Source: Candidatus Spyradenecus faecavium (GTDB taxonomy: Bacteria > Verrucomicrobiota > Kiritimatiellia > RFP12 > DVOR01). From it: a stretch of 11,184 nt of DNA. The notes below the pieces were generated by a model. That model had not been told where the DNA came from and ran no database searches. It saw nothing but the letters and a program-made list of their open reading frames with translations. Position 1 is the stretch's first letter. Each line of letters begins with the position of its first letter. The translations under genes were made by a program, and so were the position numbers. Positions 1 to 6,177 of this stretch are shown here, one piece after another. Where the stretch lies: assembly GCA_018713405.1 (NCBI GenBank), contig DVOR01000169.1:1-11184 (forward strand), read 5' to 3'.

Positions 1-2
1 CT

Positions 3-1913
3 CTGACGGACGGCACACGGCTCTCGGCGCTCCACCCCATCACCGTCACGGACTCCCTCACCGTCTCCGGCACGGTCACCATCGACGAGCCCCGCTCCGG
101 CGTCTTCCTGCGGGGCAACGCCAACACCACCATTGCGACCTCTGCCTTCACCGCGCCGAGTGGGTTCACCGTCAAGAAGGTGGGCAACGATTACCGTTTG
201 GTGGCCACTTCCGTCACCGAGCCCGTGTGGTACGCCGACGGCGTGCGCGTGGAGGCCAAGCCCGGGGACGCGGCCCCCGAAAACAGCATCCTTGTCCTCA
301 CCACCACCGACCGCAAGGAGAGCGGCCTGTGGGAGGGCTACGCCGCCTTCCGTTCCTCCCCCGCCGGCGGCGGCTGGAACGTTTGCGTCGCCGCGAACGG
401 CAGCATCACGGAAGGAGATGCCACAGGCTATATCCAGTCTGCCGGGTGCAAGTACGTCCTCATCGGCGCCTCCGCCGCCGAGATCCCCGCCCTCGCCGAC
501 GCCACCGACCGCCTCGCCGGCTTCCACGTCGGCCGCCTCCCCCTCCGCGAGAGCATCCGTATGGGGACGGTGGAGGATGTCGGCTCATTAGGGCAGGACG
601 GCAAGCAGGTCTATGTGAACCGCTCCGACGCCGAGCTGATTGAGGCCTACGTCGCCAAACTTGCCAAGGCCGGGGATACGCACGCCCGCGGGAAGCTCTC
701 CCTGCTCGGCGGTGGCTATGGCGTCCCCGACCAGTACAGCAACGACACCGACTTCACGCAGTGGGATGGGTTGCCTTCCATCGAGGATCCGGAGGCGTGG
801 ACCAAACCGACCTCCCGCGGACTCACGGTCTATGCCCTGCGCGACCGCTATCGCCTCTTCAAGACGGCCGAGCCTGCGGTCTTCCCCGACCTGACGCTCT
901 ACGACGACGTGACCATCCCGCTCGGCATCGCGCCGAACGGTCTCTCCTATGGGCGCGGCATCATCGGCAAGACCGACGGAGCCCTGCTCTGGGTGGAGGA
1001 TAGGGGGCGTCGTAACCGACTGAGCACCATCTGCGTCAATGGTACCGGCAACGGCACTGTCACTGCCGAGGCCATTCCGGGTCTCTATGCGCTGGCGGTG
1101 ACGCCGTCGGGGCAGAGCGGGGACTTCTCGCAGGCGGATTCGCCGAGCGTGGGCGAGATGCTCGTGCTCAACCCGCAGGGCGGGGCGTTGGCGGCCATCC
1201 TCCCCACGGGAAGCTACAAGCCGACCATCGGTACGGACGGCATTCCGAGCGGCACGGAGCACACCCTCTGCGGCGCGGTGGCCGAGGCGCTCATCAAGGA
1301 CCCCACCCTCACCGTCGGTGAGGCCCTGACCCTGACCCTGACCCTCGAGGCCAACCCGGGTGCCTCCACCAGCCTTACGCTCTTGGGCGACCCGACGGTG
1401 CGCGTCATGGCGTGGCCTGAGCCGAAGCCGCGCCTGCCCGAGGGCGAGGAGGACGTCCAGCTCGCCGAGGAGACGCTGAATACCCTCCGCGCGGCGGCCG
1501 AGGCGGGCGGCCTCTTCAAGGACTATGAGGTCACGGTCACGGGCCTGGACGGTGCGGCGCGGCCGGTGGCGGAGCTGGATGACGCGCTGGCGTGCTTCGA
1601 GGGGCTGGAGCCCACGGTGGAGGAGGGCAAGGTGGTCGTGGCCTACGACTTCGGCGTCACGGGCCTTCGCGTGGAGGGCAAGGAGGTCGTGGTCACGCTG
1701 TCCGTGCGCGGCAAGGCGGGGCAGGGGCTCACCTTCGCCGAGGGCAACGCCTACGCCATCGCGCCGCAGTCCCTCGACGGCACGCAGGCACTCGCCGAGC
1801 CGCCGGCGGTCACGCCTTCCACGCCGACCGCCGATGGCACGGTCGAGCTCCGCTTCACGCTCCCTGAGGCCTCCGACACCTTCCTCTTCCGTGCCAGGGT
1901 CTCCCCCCGTTGA
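3..1913 (+). CDS. Exported-type protein with degenerate peptidase C25 (gingipain-like) region, 5' end missing
   Basis: The frame is open from base 3 to the TGA at 1911-1913, so the gene starts left of the window; the GTG at 180 is internal. The visible part is 636 residues. Residues 1-60 look like repetitive beta-rich surface protein. Residues about 110-470 follow the order of peptidase C25: an AAFR...GWNV strand, the pattern KYVLIGASAAEIP, then FHVGRLPLRE, then SVGEMLVLNPQGGALAAI, and the closing LLGDPTVRV. In active members a GHG histidine follows the 'GALL' strand, and a cysteine (AC-x-x-G-x-F type) precedes the 'EA/EM' helix. Here these places read ALLWVEDRGRRN (near residue 327) and YALAVTPSGQSGDF (near 362), so both appear lost. 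Residues 470-636 form a beta-sandwich-like tail ending in DTFLFRARVSPR. The protein is probably a non-catalytic surface or adhesion protein. The family call rests on remembered motifs; the gene itself is certain. Confidence 0.72.
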   Translation: MTDGTRLSALHPITVTDSLTVSGTVTIDEPRSGVFLRGNANTTIATSAFTAPSGFTVKKVGNDYRLVATSVTEPVWYADGVRVEAKPGDAAPENSILVLTTTDRKESGLWEGYAAFRSSPAGGGWNVCVAANGSITEGDATGYIQSAGCKYVLIGASAAEIPALADATDRLAGFHVGRLPLRESIRMGTVEDVGSLGQDGKQVYVNRSDAELIEAYVAKLAKAGDTHARGKLSLLGGGYGVPDQYSNDTDFTQWDGLPSIEDPEAWTKPTSRGLTVYALRDRYRLFKTAEPAVFPDLTLYDDVTIPLGIAPNGLSYGRGIIGKTDGALLWVEDRGRRNRLSTICVNGTGNGTVTAEAIPGLYALAVTPSGQSGDFSQADSPSVGEMLVLNPQGGALAAILPTGSYKPTIGTDGIPSGTEHTLCGAVAEALIKDPTLTVGEALTLTLTLEANPGASTSLTLLGDPTVRVMAWPEPKPRLPEGEEDVQLAEETLNTLRAAAEAGGLFKDYEVTVTGLDGAARPVAELDDALACFEGLEPTVEEGKVVVAYDFGVTGLRVEGKEVVVTLSVRGKAGQGLTFAEGNAYAIAPQSLDGTQALAEPPAVTPSTPTADGTVELRFTLPEASDTFLFRARVSPR

Positions 1914-1934
1914 GCGGGGGAGGCGCGGGCGCAA

Positions 1935-1968
1935 AAAAGGGCCCCACGGGAAACCGTGGGGCCCTTTT
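1935..1968. terminator. Bidirectional intrinsic terminator
   Basis: A perfect 15-bp inverted repeat (arms 1935-1949 and 1954-1968) with a GAAA loop. The arms start with AAAA and end with TTTT, so the hairpin is followed by a short T run on either strand. It lies between two convergent genes: 22 bases after the stop of the plus-strand gene and 22 bases after the lsrF stop on the minus strand. It can therefore terminate both transcripts. Confidence 0.93.
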
Positions 1969-1989
1969 CATGCCTGGGAGGCCGTCCGC

Positions 1990-2868
1990 TTACTTGGAGG
2001 CGGAGAGGTCCTGGAACATCTGGTAGGCCTCGTCGGGCTTGAAGCCGCGGTGGATGACGGCGCCGACGGCGCGGATCATGGCGGCGGGGTTGGTGGACTG
2101 GAAGACGTTGCGGCCCATGTCGACGCCGGCGGCGCCTTCGCTGATGGCGCGGTAGGCGAGCTCGAGGGCGTCGCGCTCGGGGACCTTCTTGCCGCCGGCG
2201 ATGACGATCGGGACGGGGCAGCCCGCGACGACGGTCTCGAAGCCTTCGGTGTAGTAGGTCTTGACGATGTTGGCGCCGTTCTCGGCGCAGATGCGGGTGG
2301 CGAGGCGGAAGTAGCGCGCGTCGCGGGTCATCTGCTTGCCGACGGCGGTGACGCCCATGACGGGGACGCCGTAGCGCTGGCCGACGTCGACGGCGTGGTA
2401 GAGGTTGGCGACGGTCTTGGCCTCGGTGGCGGCGTCGCCGACGGCGACCATGACGGCCATGGCGGCGGCGTTGACGCGGATGGCGTCCTGGACGTCAATG
2501 ACCACGTTGTCGTTGAGCTCGGTGACGACGGAGGTGCCGGCGTCGGAGCGGAGGCAGACGGGGATGTCCTGGGTGGGGGGGATGACGGCGCGGAGGATGC
2601 CGCGGGTGCACATCAGGCAGTCGGCGTACTTCAGGAGGGGGACGATGGAGAGGTCGATGCGCTCGATGCCGCCGGTGGGGCCCATGATGAAGCCGTGGTC
2701 GCAGGCGAGCATGAGGGAGCGGCCGTCCTTGGGGTTGAAGATGCGCGCGAGGCGGTTCTTCATGCCCCAGTCGAGGTTGGAGCAGCCCTTGAGGGGGAAG
2801 CCGATGGTCTTCTGGGGGGTGTCGAGGCCGAAGGTGGCGGCCTCCTTGAAGTTGTCCATGTCGGGCAT
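1990..2868 (-). CDS. lsrF: LsrF-type class I aldolase/thiolase
   Basis: 292 residues, the length of E. coli LsrF, the 3-hydroxy-5-phosphonooxypentane-2,4-dione thiolase of AI-2 breakdown (DeoC/FbaB-like TIM barrel, cytoplasmic). It can be lined up with remembered E. coli LsrF almost without gaps: TPQKTI, LKGCSNLDWGM, RIFNPK, LACDHGF, ADCLMCTRGILR, AVGKQMTRDARYF, VAGCPVPIVIAGGKK, GVDMGRNVFQS. The Schiff-base lysine falls at K203 (IVKTYY), the same number as in E. coli. The start is ATG 2868, with AAAGGA eight bases upstream. A longer frame upstream only runs through the repeat region. It is the last gene of the sugar operon, 174 bases after dhaL, and the shared terminator follows. With no LsrK, LsrG or Lsr transporter nearby, its substrate is more likely a ketose phosphate made by the neighbouring DhaKL-type kinase than AI-2. 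The family assignment is firm; the substrate is inferred. Confidence 0.92.
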   Translation of the reverse strand: MPDMDNFKEAATFGLDTPQKTIGFPLKGCSNLDWGMKNRLARIFNPKDGRSLMLACDHGFIMGPTGGIERIDLSIVPLLKYADCLMCTRGILRAVIPPTQDIPVCLRSDAGTSVVTELNDNVVIDVQDAIRVNAAAMAVMVAVGDAATEAKTVANLYHAVDVGQRYGVPVMGVTAVGKQMTRDARYFRLATRICAENGANIVKTYYTEGFETVVAGCPVPIVIAGGKKVPERDALELAYRAISEGAAGVDMGRNVFQSTNPAAMIRAVGAVIHRGFKPDEAYQMFQDLSASK

Positions 2869-2882
2869 GGGAGTGTTCCTTT

Positions 2883-2914
2883 GGAAGTTTGGAAGTTTAG
2901 AGGGTTGGAGGCTT
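2883..2914 (+). repeat. 8-base tandem repeat array A (GGARGYTT)
   Basis: Four consecutive 8-base units on the plus strand: GGAAGTTT, GGAAGTTT, AGAGGGTT, GGAGGCTT. On the transcribed (minus) strand the array directly abuts the AAAGGA ribosome site of lsrF (2877-2882). A matching array in the opposite direction lies at 2995-3026, so the pair forms an imperfect inverted repeat in the lsrF-dhaL gap. Confidence 0.85.
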
Positions 2915-2994
2915 GGTGGGGCCGCCTGGCGGCGGCGGGCAACGGGCAGGGCTTGGGGAGGCGGAGCGTGTCTGTCGCCCGTCAGGGCGCAACC

Positions 2995-3026
2995 AAACTT
3001 CCAAGCCTCCAAGCTTCCAAGCCTCC
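2995..3026 (-). repeat. 8-base tandem repeat array B, facing array A
   Basis: Four exact-register units on the minus strand: GGAGGCTT, GGAAGCTT, GGAGGCTT, GGAAGTTT. These are followed by GGTTGCG and a small hairpin (2976-2989, CGCCC arms). The 80-base stretch between arrays A and B (2915-2994) is GC-rich and holds no gene that I can see. The same unit followed by GGTTGCG recurs at 6065-6096. Confidence 0.87.
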
Positions 3027-3042
3027 CGAGGCGTTCGGCGGC

Positions 3043-3645
3043 TCAGCCGACGAAGGCTTCGAAGACGGTGGCCATGGAGGCCGAGCCGGCGTCGATGGCG
3101 CCGATGGAGCGCTCGCCGAGGTTCTTGGCGCGGCCGAACTTGGCCTGGAGCTGCGCGGTGGCGTCGGAGCCTGCGCGGGCGGCCTTGGCGGCGGCGGCGA
3201 ACATGGCGGCCTCGCCTTCGCCCTTGGCGGCGACGAGGGCCTCGGTGGCGGGCTGGAGGGCGTCCATCATCGTCTTGTCGCCCTGGCGGGCGCGGGTGAC
3301 GGCGCAGATTTCCTCGAAGCCGCCCTGGAAGAGGTCGGCCAGCTGGTCGGCGTCGAGCGCGGTGGCGCCCTTGGGGGCGGCGTCGGCCATGCCTTCGAAC
3401 CAGGCGCCGTAGAGCGAGGAGGTGGAGCCGGAGGCCTCTTCCTCGAGCTTCTCGGCCATGTCGGCCAGGAGGGTGGGGAAGTCGTCGCCCTCGGCGTGGT
3501 TGATGGCGTGGATGGCGGCGACGATGGCGGTGCCGTGGTCGCCGTCGCCGCCGGTGGCGGCGTCCAGCTCGGAGAAGTGCTTTTCGTTGGCCTCGATGGC
3601 GGCCTGGGCCTTCTGCCACACGGCCTTGAATTGTTCGAGCGTCAT
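3043..3645 (-). CDS. dhaL: Dihydroxyacetone kinase-type subunit DhaL (DAK2 domain)
   Basis: 200 residues, normal DhaL length; cytoplasmic all-helical nucleotide-binding subunit that phosphorylates the ketose held by DhaK. The Mg-binding aspartates are visible as LD28...GGD34GD36HG. GDKTM is at 122-126 and GERSIG at 177-182, followed by D185. Two departures from the remembered family pattern: an extra glycine before the GDGDHG motif, and ASGSTSSLYG where GGASGPLFG is usual in the phosphate loop. The start is ATG 3645, with AAGGAG five bases upstream. It lies downstream of dhaK and upstream of lsrF. Split DhaK/DhaL enzymes usually take phosphate from the PTS through DhaM, and no dhaM is in the window. 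It may therefore use ATP directly or rely on a DhaM encoded elsewhere. It could equally be the L subunit of an erythrulose- or apulose-type ketose kinase. Confidence 0.9.
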   Translation of the reverse strand: MTLEQFKAVWQKAQAAIEANEKHFSELDAATGGDGDHGTAIVAAIHAINHAEGDDFPTLLADMAEKLEEEASGSTSSLYGAWFEGMADAAPKGATALDADQLADLFQGGFEEICAVTRARQGDKTMMDALQPATEALVAAKGEGEAAMFAAAAKAARAGSDATAQLQAKFGRAKNLGERSIGAIDAGSASMATVFEAFVG

Positions 3646-3672
3646 GGGTGCTCCTTGTTCTGTGGGCGGGGG

Positions 3673-3704
3673 GCCGTCGCCGCCGGGTTGGCGGCGGCGA
3701 CGGC
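3673..3704 (-). promoter_or_regulatory. Intercistronic hairpin between dhaK and dhaL
   Basis: Arms 3673-3684 and 3693-3704 form a perfect 12-bp, very GC-rich stem with an 8-base loop in the 65-base dhaK-dhaL gap. On the minus-strand transcript it is followed by C residues, not a U run, so it does not look like an intrinsic terminator. A role in mRNA stability or in setting DhaK:DhaL ratio is an inference. Confidence 0.6.
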
Positions 3705-3710
3705 GCGGCC

Positions 3711-4715
3711 TTAGCCGTTGCAGGTCCAGTAGGGGGTGTTGGCCTTGGCCTTGAGGAGGGCCTCGCAGGTGGGGCAGACCTTGGCCAGGATCATCTGGAA
3801 GCCGGCCATTTCCTGCACGGTGAGGAGCTCGTCGGCGATGCCGTCCATCAGGGTGATGCCCTTCTCGGCGAGGCACTTGGCGGCCGCGCGGTAGCAGATG
3901 AGCATCTCCATGGTGGTGGTGGCGCCGGAGCCGTTGATGACGAGGAGGGCGCGGTCGCCGCTCTGCAGGCCGGTGGCCTGGACGAGGCGGTCGACCATGA
4001 TGCGGGCGGTCTCGTCGGCGGTCTGCACCTTCATGATGCCGCCGCCGCCTTCGCCGTGCTGGCCCATGCCGATCTCCATCTCGTCGTCGGCCAGGGAGCC
4101 GATCTCGCCGCCGTTCTGCGGGTGGGTGGCGACCTTGAGGGCGACGGAGAGGGTGGCCAGGTGGCTGTGGAAGGCCTTGCCGATCTCGAGCACCTCGTCG
4201 ATGGACTTGCCTTCCTCGCAGGCGGCGCCCATGACCTTCATCAGGGGGATGCAGCCGCCGAGGCCGCGGCGGTCCTCGGGGTCGGCGTCGATGCCGGGGG
4301 CGATGTCTTCCTGGACGATGATCTCCTTGACGTTGAGGCCGGCCTTCTCGGCCAGGCGCAGCGCCTTGCGGGCGGACATGCGGTCGCCGTTGTGGTTGAG
4401 GGTGAGGAGGATGACGCCGGCGGGGCGGTTGAACATCTCCAGGGCCTCGAAGACCTTGGGGCCGCCGGGGGCGGCGAAGACGTCGCCGGCGACGGCGGCG
4501 TCGGCCATGCCCTCGCCCACGAAGCCGTGCATCGCGGGCTCATGGCCCGTGCCGCCGAAGCAGACGAGGGCCACCTTGTCCTGCGCCTTGGGGTGGGTGC
4601 GGACGACGATGCGGTCGTTGACCACCTTCACCTTGTCGGAGTAGGCGAGGGCGAGGCCCTCGAGCATCTCGGCGGTGAGGTTGGCGGGGTCGTTGAGAAA
4701 CTTCTTCATCGGCAT
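3711..4715 (-). CDS. dhaK: Dihydroxyacetone kinase-type substrate-binding subunit DhaK
   Basis: 334 residues, usual DhaK length. DhaK binds a short ketose covalently through a histidine hemiaminal and presents it to DhaL for phosphorylation. The catalytic residues of the family can be placed: GGTGH58EP, D111 in LNHNGD, and the covalent-binding H220 in MEIGMGQHGEGG. The family motif around the catalytic aspartate is normally NYTGD, and here it reads NHNGD. That change sits beside the substrate and may mean a ketose other than dihydroxyacetone. The start is ATG 4715 (MPMKKF), with GAGGTG five bases upstream overlapping the stop of the preceding VOC gene. A second ATG at 4709 is worse placed. 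The gap to the VOC gene is 9 bases, so the two are probably translationally linked. No HTH or membrane segment is seen. Family firm, substrate open. Confidence 0.93.
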   Translation of the reverse strand: MPMKKFLNDPANLTAEMLEGLALAYSDKVKVVNDRIVVRTHPKAQDKVALVCFGGTGHEPAMHGFVGEGMADAAVAGDVFAAPGGPKVFEALEMFNRPAGVILLTLNHNGDRMSARKALRLAEKAGLNVKEIIVQEDIAPGIDADPEDRRGLGGCIPLMKVMGAACEEGKSIDEVLEIGKAFHSHLATLSVALKVATHPQNGGEIGSLADDEMEIGMGQHGEGGGGIMKVQTADETARIMVDRLVQATGLQSGDRALLVINGSGATTTMEMLICYRAAAKCLAEKGITLMDGIADELLTVQEMAGFQMILAKVCPTCEALLKAKANTPYWTCNG

Positions 4716-4724
4716 GGCGTCACC

Positions 4725-5036
4725 TCACTTCTTGGGCTGGTAGAACTCGACGACGGTGTCGTTGTCGTAGACGAAGGCGATGTAGGCGCCGCCCACGTCC
4801 ATCTTGTTCCAAAGGATGGACTTGCCCTCGAGCGCGGCGTCGATGTCCTCAACCTCGTAGGCCACGTGGGGCTGCTCTTGGATGGCCGCGGCCATGGGGG
4901 AGTCGACCTCGAAGTAGAGGAACTCGATGGCGTACTTGTCCTTGGAGGCGTCGGTGACCCAGACCTTCAGGGGCTCCATGTAGATCATGTCGGGGAGCTT
5001 CTCGCCCACGATCATGCCGGTGTGCAGATACTTCAT
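4725..5036 (-). CDS. Small glyoxalase/VOC-fold protein
   Basis: 103 residues, about one VOC domain. H5 (YLHTGMIV) and E97 (TVVEFYQ) are in the usual first- and last-strand metal-ligand places of glyoxalase-like proteins. QPHVAYEVEDIDAAL (55-69) is the typical central PHxAY-VxD-DxAL segment. ATG 5036, with AAAGGA eight bases upstream, is preferred over the in-frame TTG at 5055-5057, which would place the ribosome site inside the coding region. It lies between the isomerase and dhaK, 9 bases before dhaK. No precise reaction can be assigned. In this setting it could be an epimerase or lyase acting on the ketose, or could deal with a reactive aldehyde from the aldolase step. No signal peptide. 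Confidence 0.85.
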   Translation of the reverse strand: MKYLHTGMIVGEKLPDMIYMEPLKVWVTDASKDKYAIEFLYFEVDSPMAAAIQEQPHVAYEVEDIDAALEGKSILWNKMDVGGAYIAFVYDNDTVVEFYQPKK

Positions 5037-5064
5037 CTCGGGATCCTTTCGTGTCAAAGGGGGT

Positions 5065-5090
5065 GCGCGGCGGGGTCAGGCCCGCCGCGC
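5065..5090 (-). promoter_or_regulatory. Intercistronic hairpin between isomerase and VOC genes
   Basis: Perfect 10-bp GC-only stem, arms 5065-5074 and 5081-5090, with a 6-base loop. It fills most of the 62-base gap between the isomerase stop and the VOC start. No U run follows on the minus strand, so read-through into the VOC gene is likely. It may act as a partial terminator or an mRNA-stability element. Confidence 0.6.
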
Positions 5091-5098
5091 GGGTGGGC

Positions 5099-5818
5099 TC
5101 AGAGGCTGGCGCCGGGGACGGTGAAGCGCAGGCCGTTGTTGTCGTGGAAGGTGCCGAACTCGGTCACCACCGCGCCGTTGGGGCCGCCCATCATGAAGTG
5201 CCAGGTCTCATCCTTGGGGAGGACGTGGAGCTGGCCGTCGGCCTCCCACTTCTCCACGTGGACGCAACGGAGCAGGTCCTTCTGGCAATCGGCGAGGAGG
5301 GCCTTGATCTCCGGGAACTGGTCGAGGTTGGGCTCACCGACCTCGCTGAAGCCGTAGACGGAGCCGTGGCGGACCAGCCAGCTCTCGTGCTTGGCCTGCA
5401 GGGGGCCCTTGTCGTCGGTGGTGGGCAGGTGGCGGTGCTCGGCGATGGCCTGGCCGGGGAGCAGGAAGATCTCGTGGCCGAAGTACTGCTTCTCGCGGTT
5501 GTTCACCCAGAAGACGCCGCCCATGCCGAAGCGCGCGAAGTCGCCCTGGCCGAAGTCGACCGTCCACATGAAGCCGGGCTCCTCCTTGTAGCGCGGATAG
5601 ACGGGAGCCCCGATCTTCTGCATCATCTCGAAGTAGGCGGCCTTGCACTTCTCGGTGTCGAGCTTGCCGTCGGTGTAGAAATCAGCGTTGTTCATCTGTA
5701 CGATCTCCTGGGGGTTTGCGGGCTGCGTGGCGGAAGCCGAGCAGCCGGCGGAAAAAGCGAGCGAAGAGGCGGCCATCACAGCCATCGCGCCATAGCGCAT
5801 CACCTTCATCGAGTCCAT
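5099..5818 (-). CDS. D-lyxose isomerase-family cupin with export/lipoprotein signal
   Basis: 239 residues. The C-terminal half is a single cupin of the D-lyxose/D-mannose isomerase (YdaE-like) type. It shows HEIFLLPGQAIAEH128RH130, then KHE145SWLVRHGSVY, then ETWH207F and GAVVTEFGTFHD. That is the family's HxH...E...H metal set, so an active aldose-ketose isomerase is expected. Unusually, the N-terminus is a signal peptide: basic K5/R8, hydrophobic 9-24, then SAGC26SASA, a weak lipobox with serine at -3. A short Gln/Asn-rich linker follows. An export signal on a sugar isomerase that heads a cytoplasmic kinase/aldolase operon is odd. It may act on sugar in the periplasm, or it may be a sugar-binding lipoprotein derived from the enzyme. 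The start is ATG 5818, with AAAGGA seven bases upstream; the later ATG at 5809 is too far from it. A long open frame upstream to 6184 only reads through repeats. Confidence 0.85.
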   Translation of the reverse strand: MDSMKVMRYGAMAVMAASSLAFSAGCSASATQPANPQEIVQMNNADFYTDGKLDTEKCKAAYFEMMQKIGAPVYPRYKEEPGFMWTVDFGQGDFARFGMGGVFWVNNREKQYFGHEIFLLPGQAIAEHRHLPTTDDKGPLQAKHESWLVRHGSVYGFSEVGEPNLDQFPEIKALLADCQKDLLRCVHVEKWEADGQLHVLPKDETWHFMMGGPNGAVVTEFGTFHDNNGLRFTVPGASL

Positions 5819-5870
5819 CTTTCTGTCCTTTCGTTGACGGGCGTGTGCCCTGTTTTGACAATGTACCTTT

Positions 5871-5900
5871 ATTATAACCCTTCCCCGCCCCCCCGCGCAA
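5871..5900 (-). promoter_or_regulatory. Sigma70-type promoter of the sugar operon
   Basis: On the minus strand a perfect -10 TATAAT (5876-5871) and a weaker -35 TTGCGC (5900-5895) are 18 bases apart. Transcription would begin near 5864 and give a leader of just over 40 bases before the isomerase ATG, including the AAAGGA ribosome site. The weak -35 and a G-rich spacer suggest activator dependence; that is an inference. Confidence 0.65.
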
Positions 5901-6004
5901 GCACAAAAGGGAGTCCAGCGGCAGTGCCCGGGGAAAGTCTTGGGGACACAGAGGTTCACGGAGTGGAACAGAGGCCCACAGCGGTACGCACGCCGCAAGG
6001 GAAC

Positions 6005-6031
6005 CGCAGATTGCGCAGATTCGTGCAGATT
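6005..6031 (+). repeat. 9-base tandem repeat (CGCAGATTN), three units
   Basis: Units CGCAGATTG, CGCAGATTC and GTGCAGATT in exact 9-base register. No open reading frame with a ribosome site uses it. Confidence 0.82.
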
Positions 6032-6064
6032 TGGGGCGTGCTGGCGCACGCGGGTCGCCGGAGG

Positions 6065-6088
6065 GGAAGCTTGGAAGTTTGGAGGTTT
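6065..6088 (+). repeat. 8-base tandem repeat array C (GGARGYTT)
   Basis: Units GGAAGCTT, GGAAGTTT and GGAGGTTT, then GGTTGCG and, 10 bases on, a hairpin CGCCCC-ATCA-GGGGCG (6107-6122). It belongs to the same element family as array B, which also ends in GGTTGCG with a CGCCC/GGGCG hairpin. This shows a dispersed repeat rather than chance. Confidence 0.84.
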
Positions 6089-6122
6089 GGTTGCGGCCTC
6101 GTCCGTCGCCCCATCAGGGGCG

Positions 6123-6158
6123 CTCCTGAATCTCGTGAATCTCCTGCATCTCCTGAGC
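6123..6158 (+). repeat. 9-base tandem repeat (CTCCTGAAT), four units
   Basis: Units CTCCTGAAT, CTCGTGAAT, CTCCTGCAT and CTCCTGAGC in 9-base register. It directly follows the hairpin of array C. It is unrelated in sequence to the 8-base family. Confidence 0.8.
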
Positions 6159-6177
6159 GTCGCCAGGGAGGCCGAGA

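Noticed and set aside
588..1934. Minus-strand open frame of 448 codons opposite the C25-like gene
   Set aside because: Arg-rich low-complexity translation that crosses the terminator; the plus-strand frame carries the protein motifs.
1990..2868. Complete AI-2 (Lsr) degradation operon
   Set aside because: Only LsrF is present. LsrK, LsrG, LsrR and the transporter are absent, and the neighbours are DhaK/DhaL and an isomerase.
1525..3714. Long plus-strand open frame of 729 codons
   Set aside because: It runs antisense through lsrF and dhaL after overlapping the C25-like gene in another frame. Its Gly/Ala/Val/Asp-rich translation is the usual shadow of GC-rich genes, and the minus-strand products match known families.
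3648..5357. Long plus-strand open frame of 569 codons
   Set aside because: Antisense to dhaK, the VOC gene and the isomerase. It has no recognisable motif and a composition typical of a shadow frame.
5855..5878. Plus-strand TTGACA followed by TATAAC as a promoter
   Set aside because: The two boxes are only 12 bases apart and no plus-strand gene follows.
6005..6158. Possible CRISPR array
   Set aside because: Units are 8-9 bases with no spacers; CRISPR repeats are much longer and separated by unique spacers.
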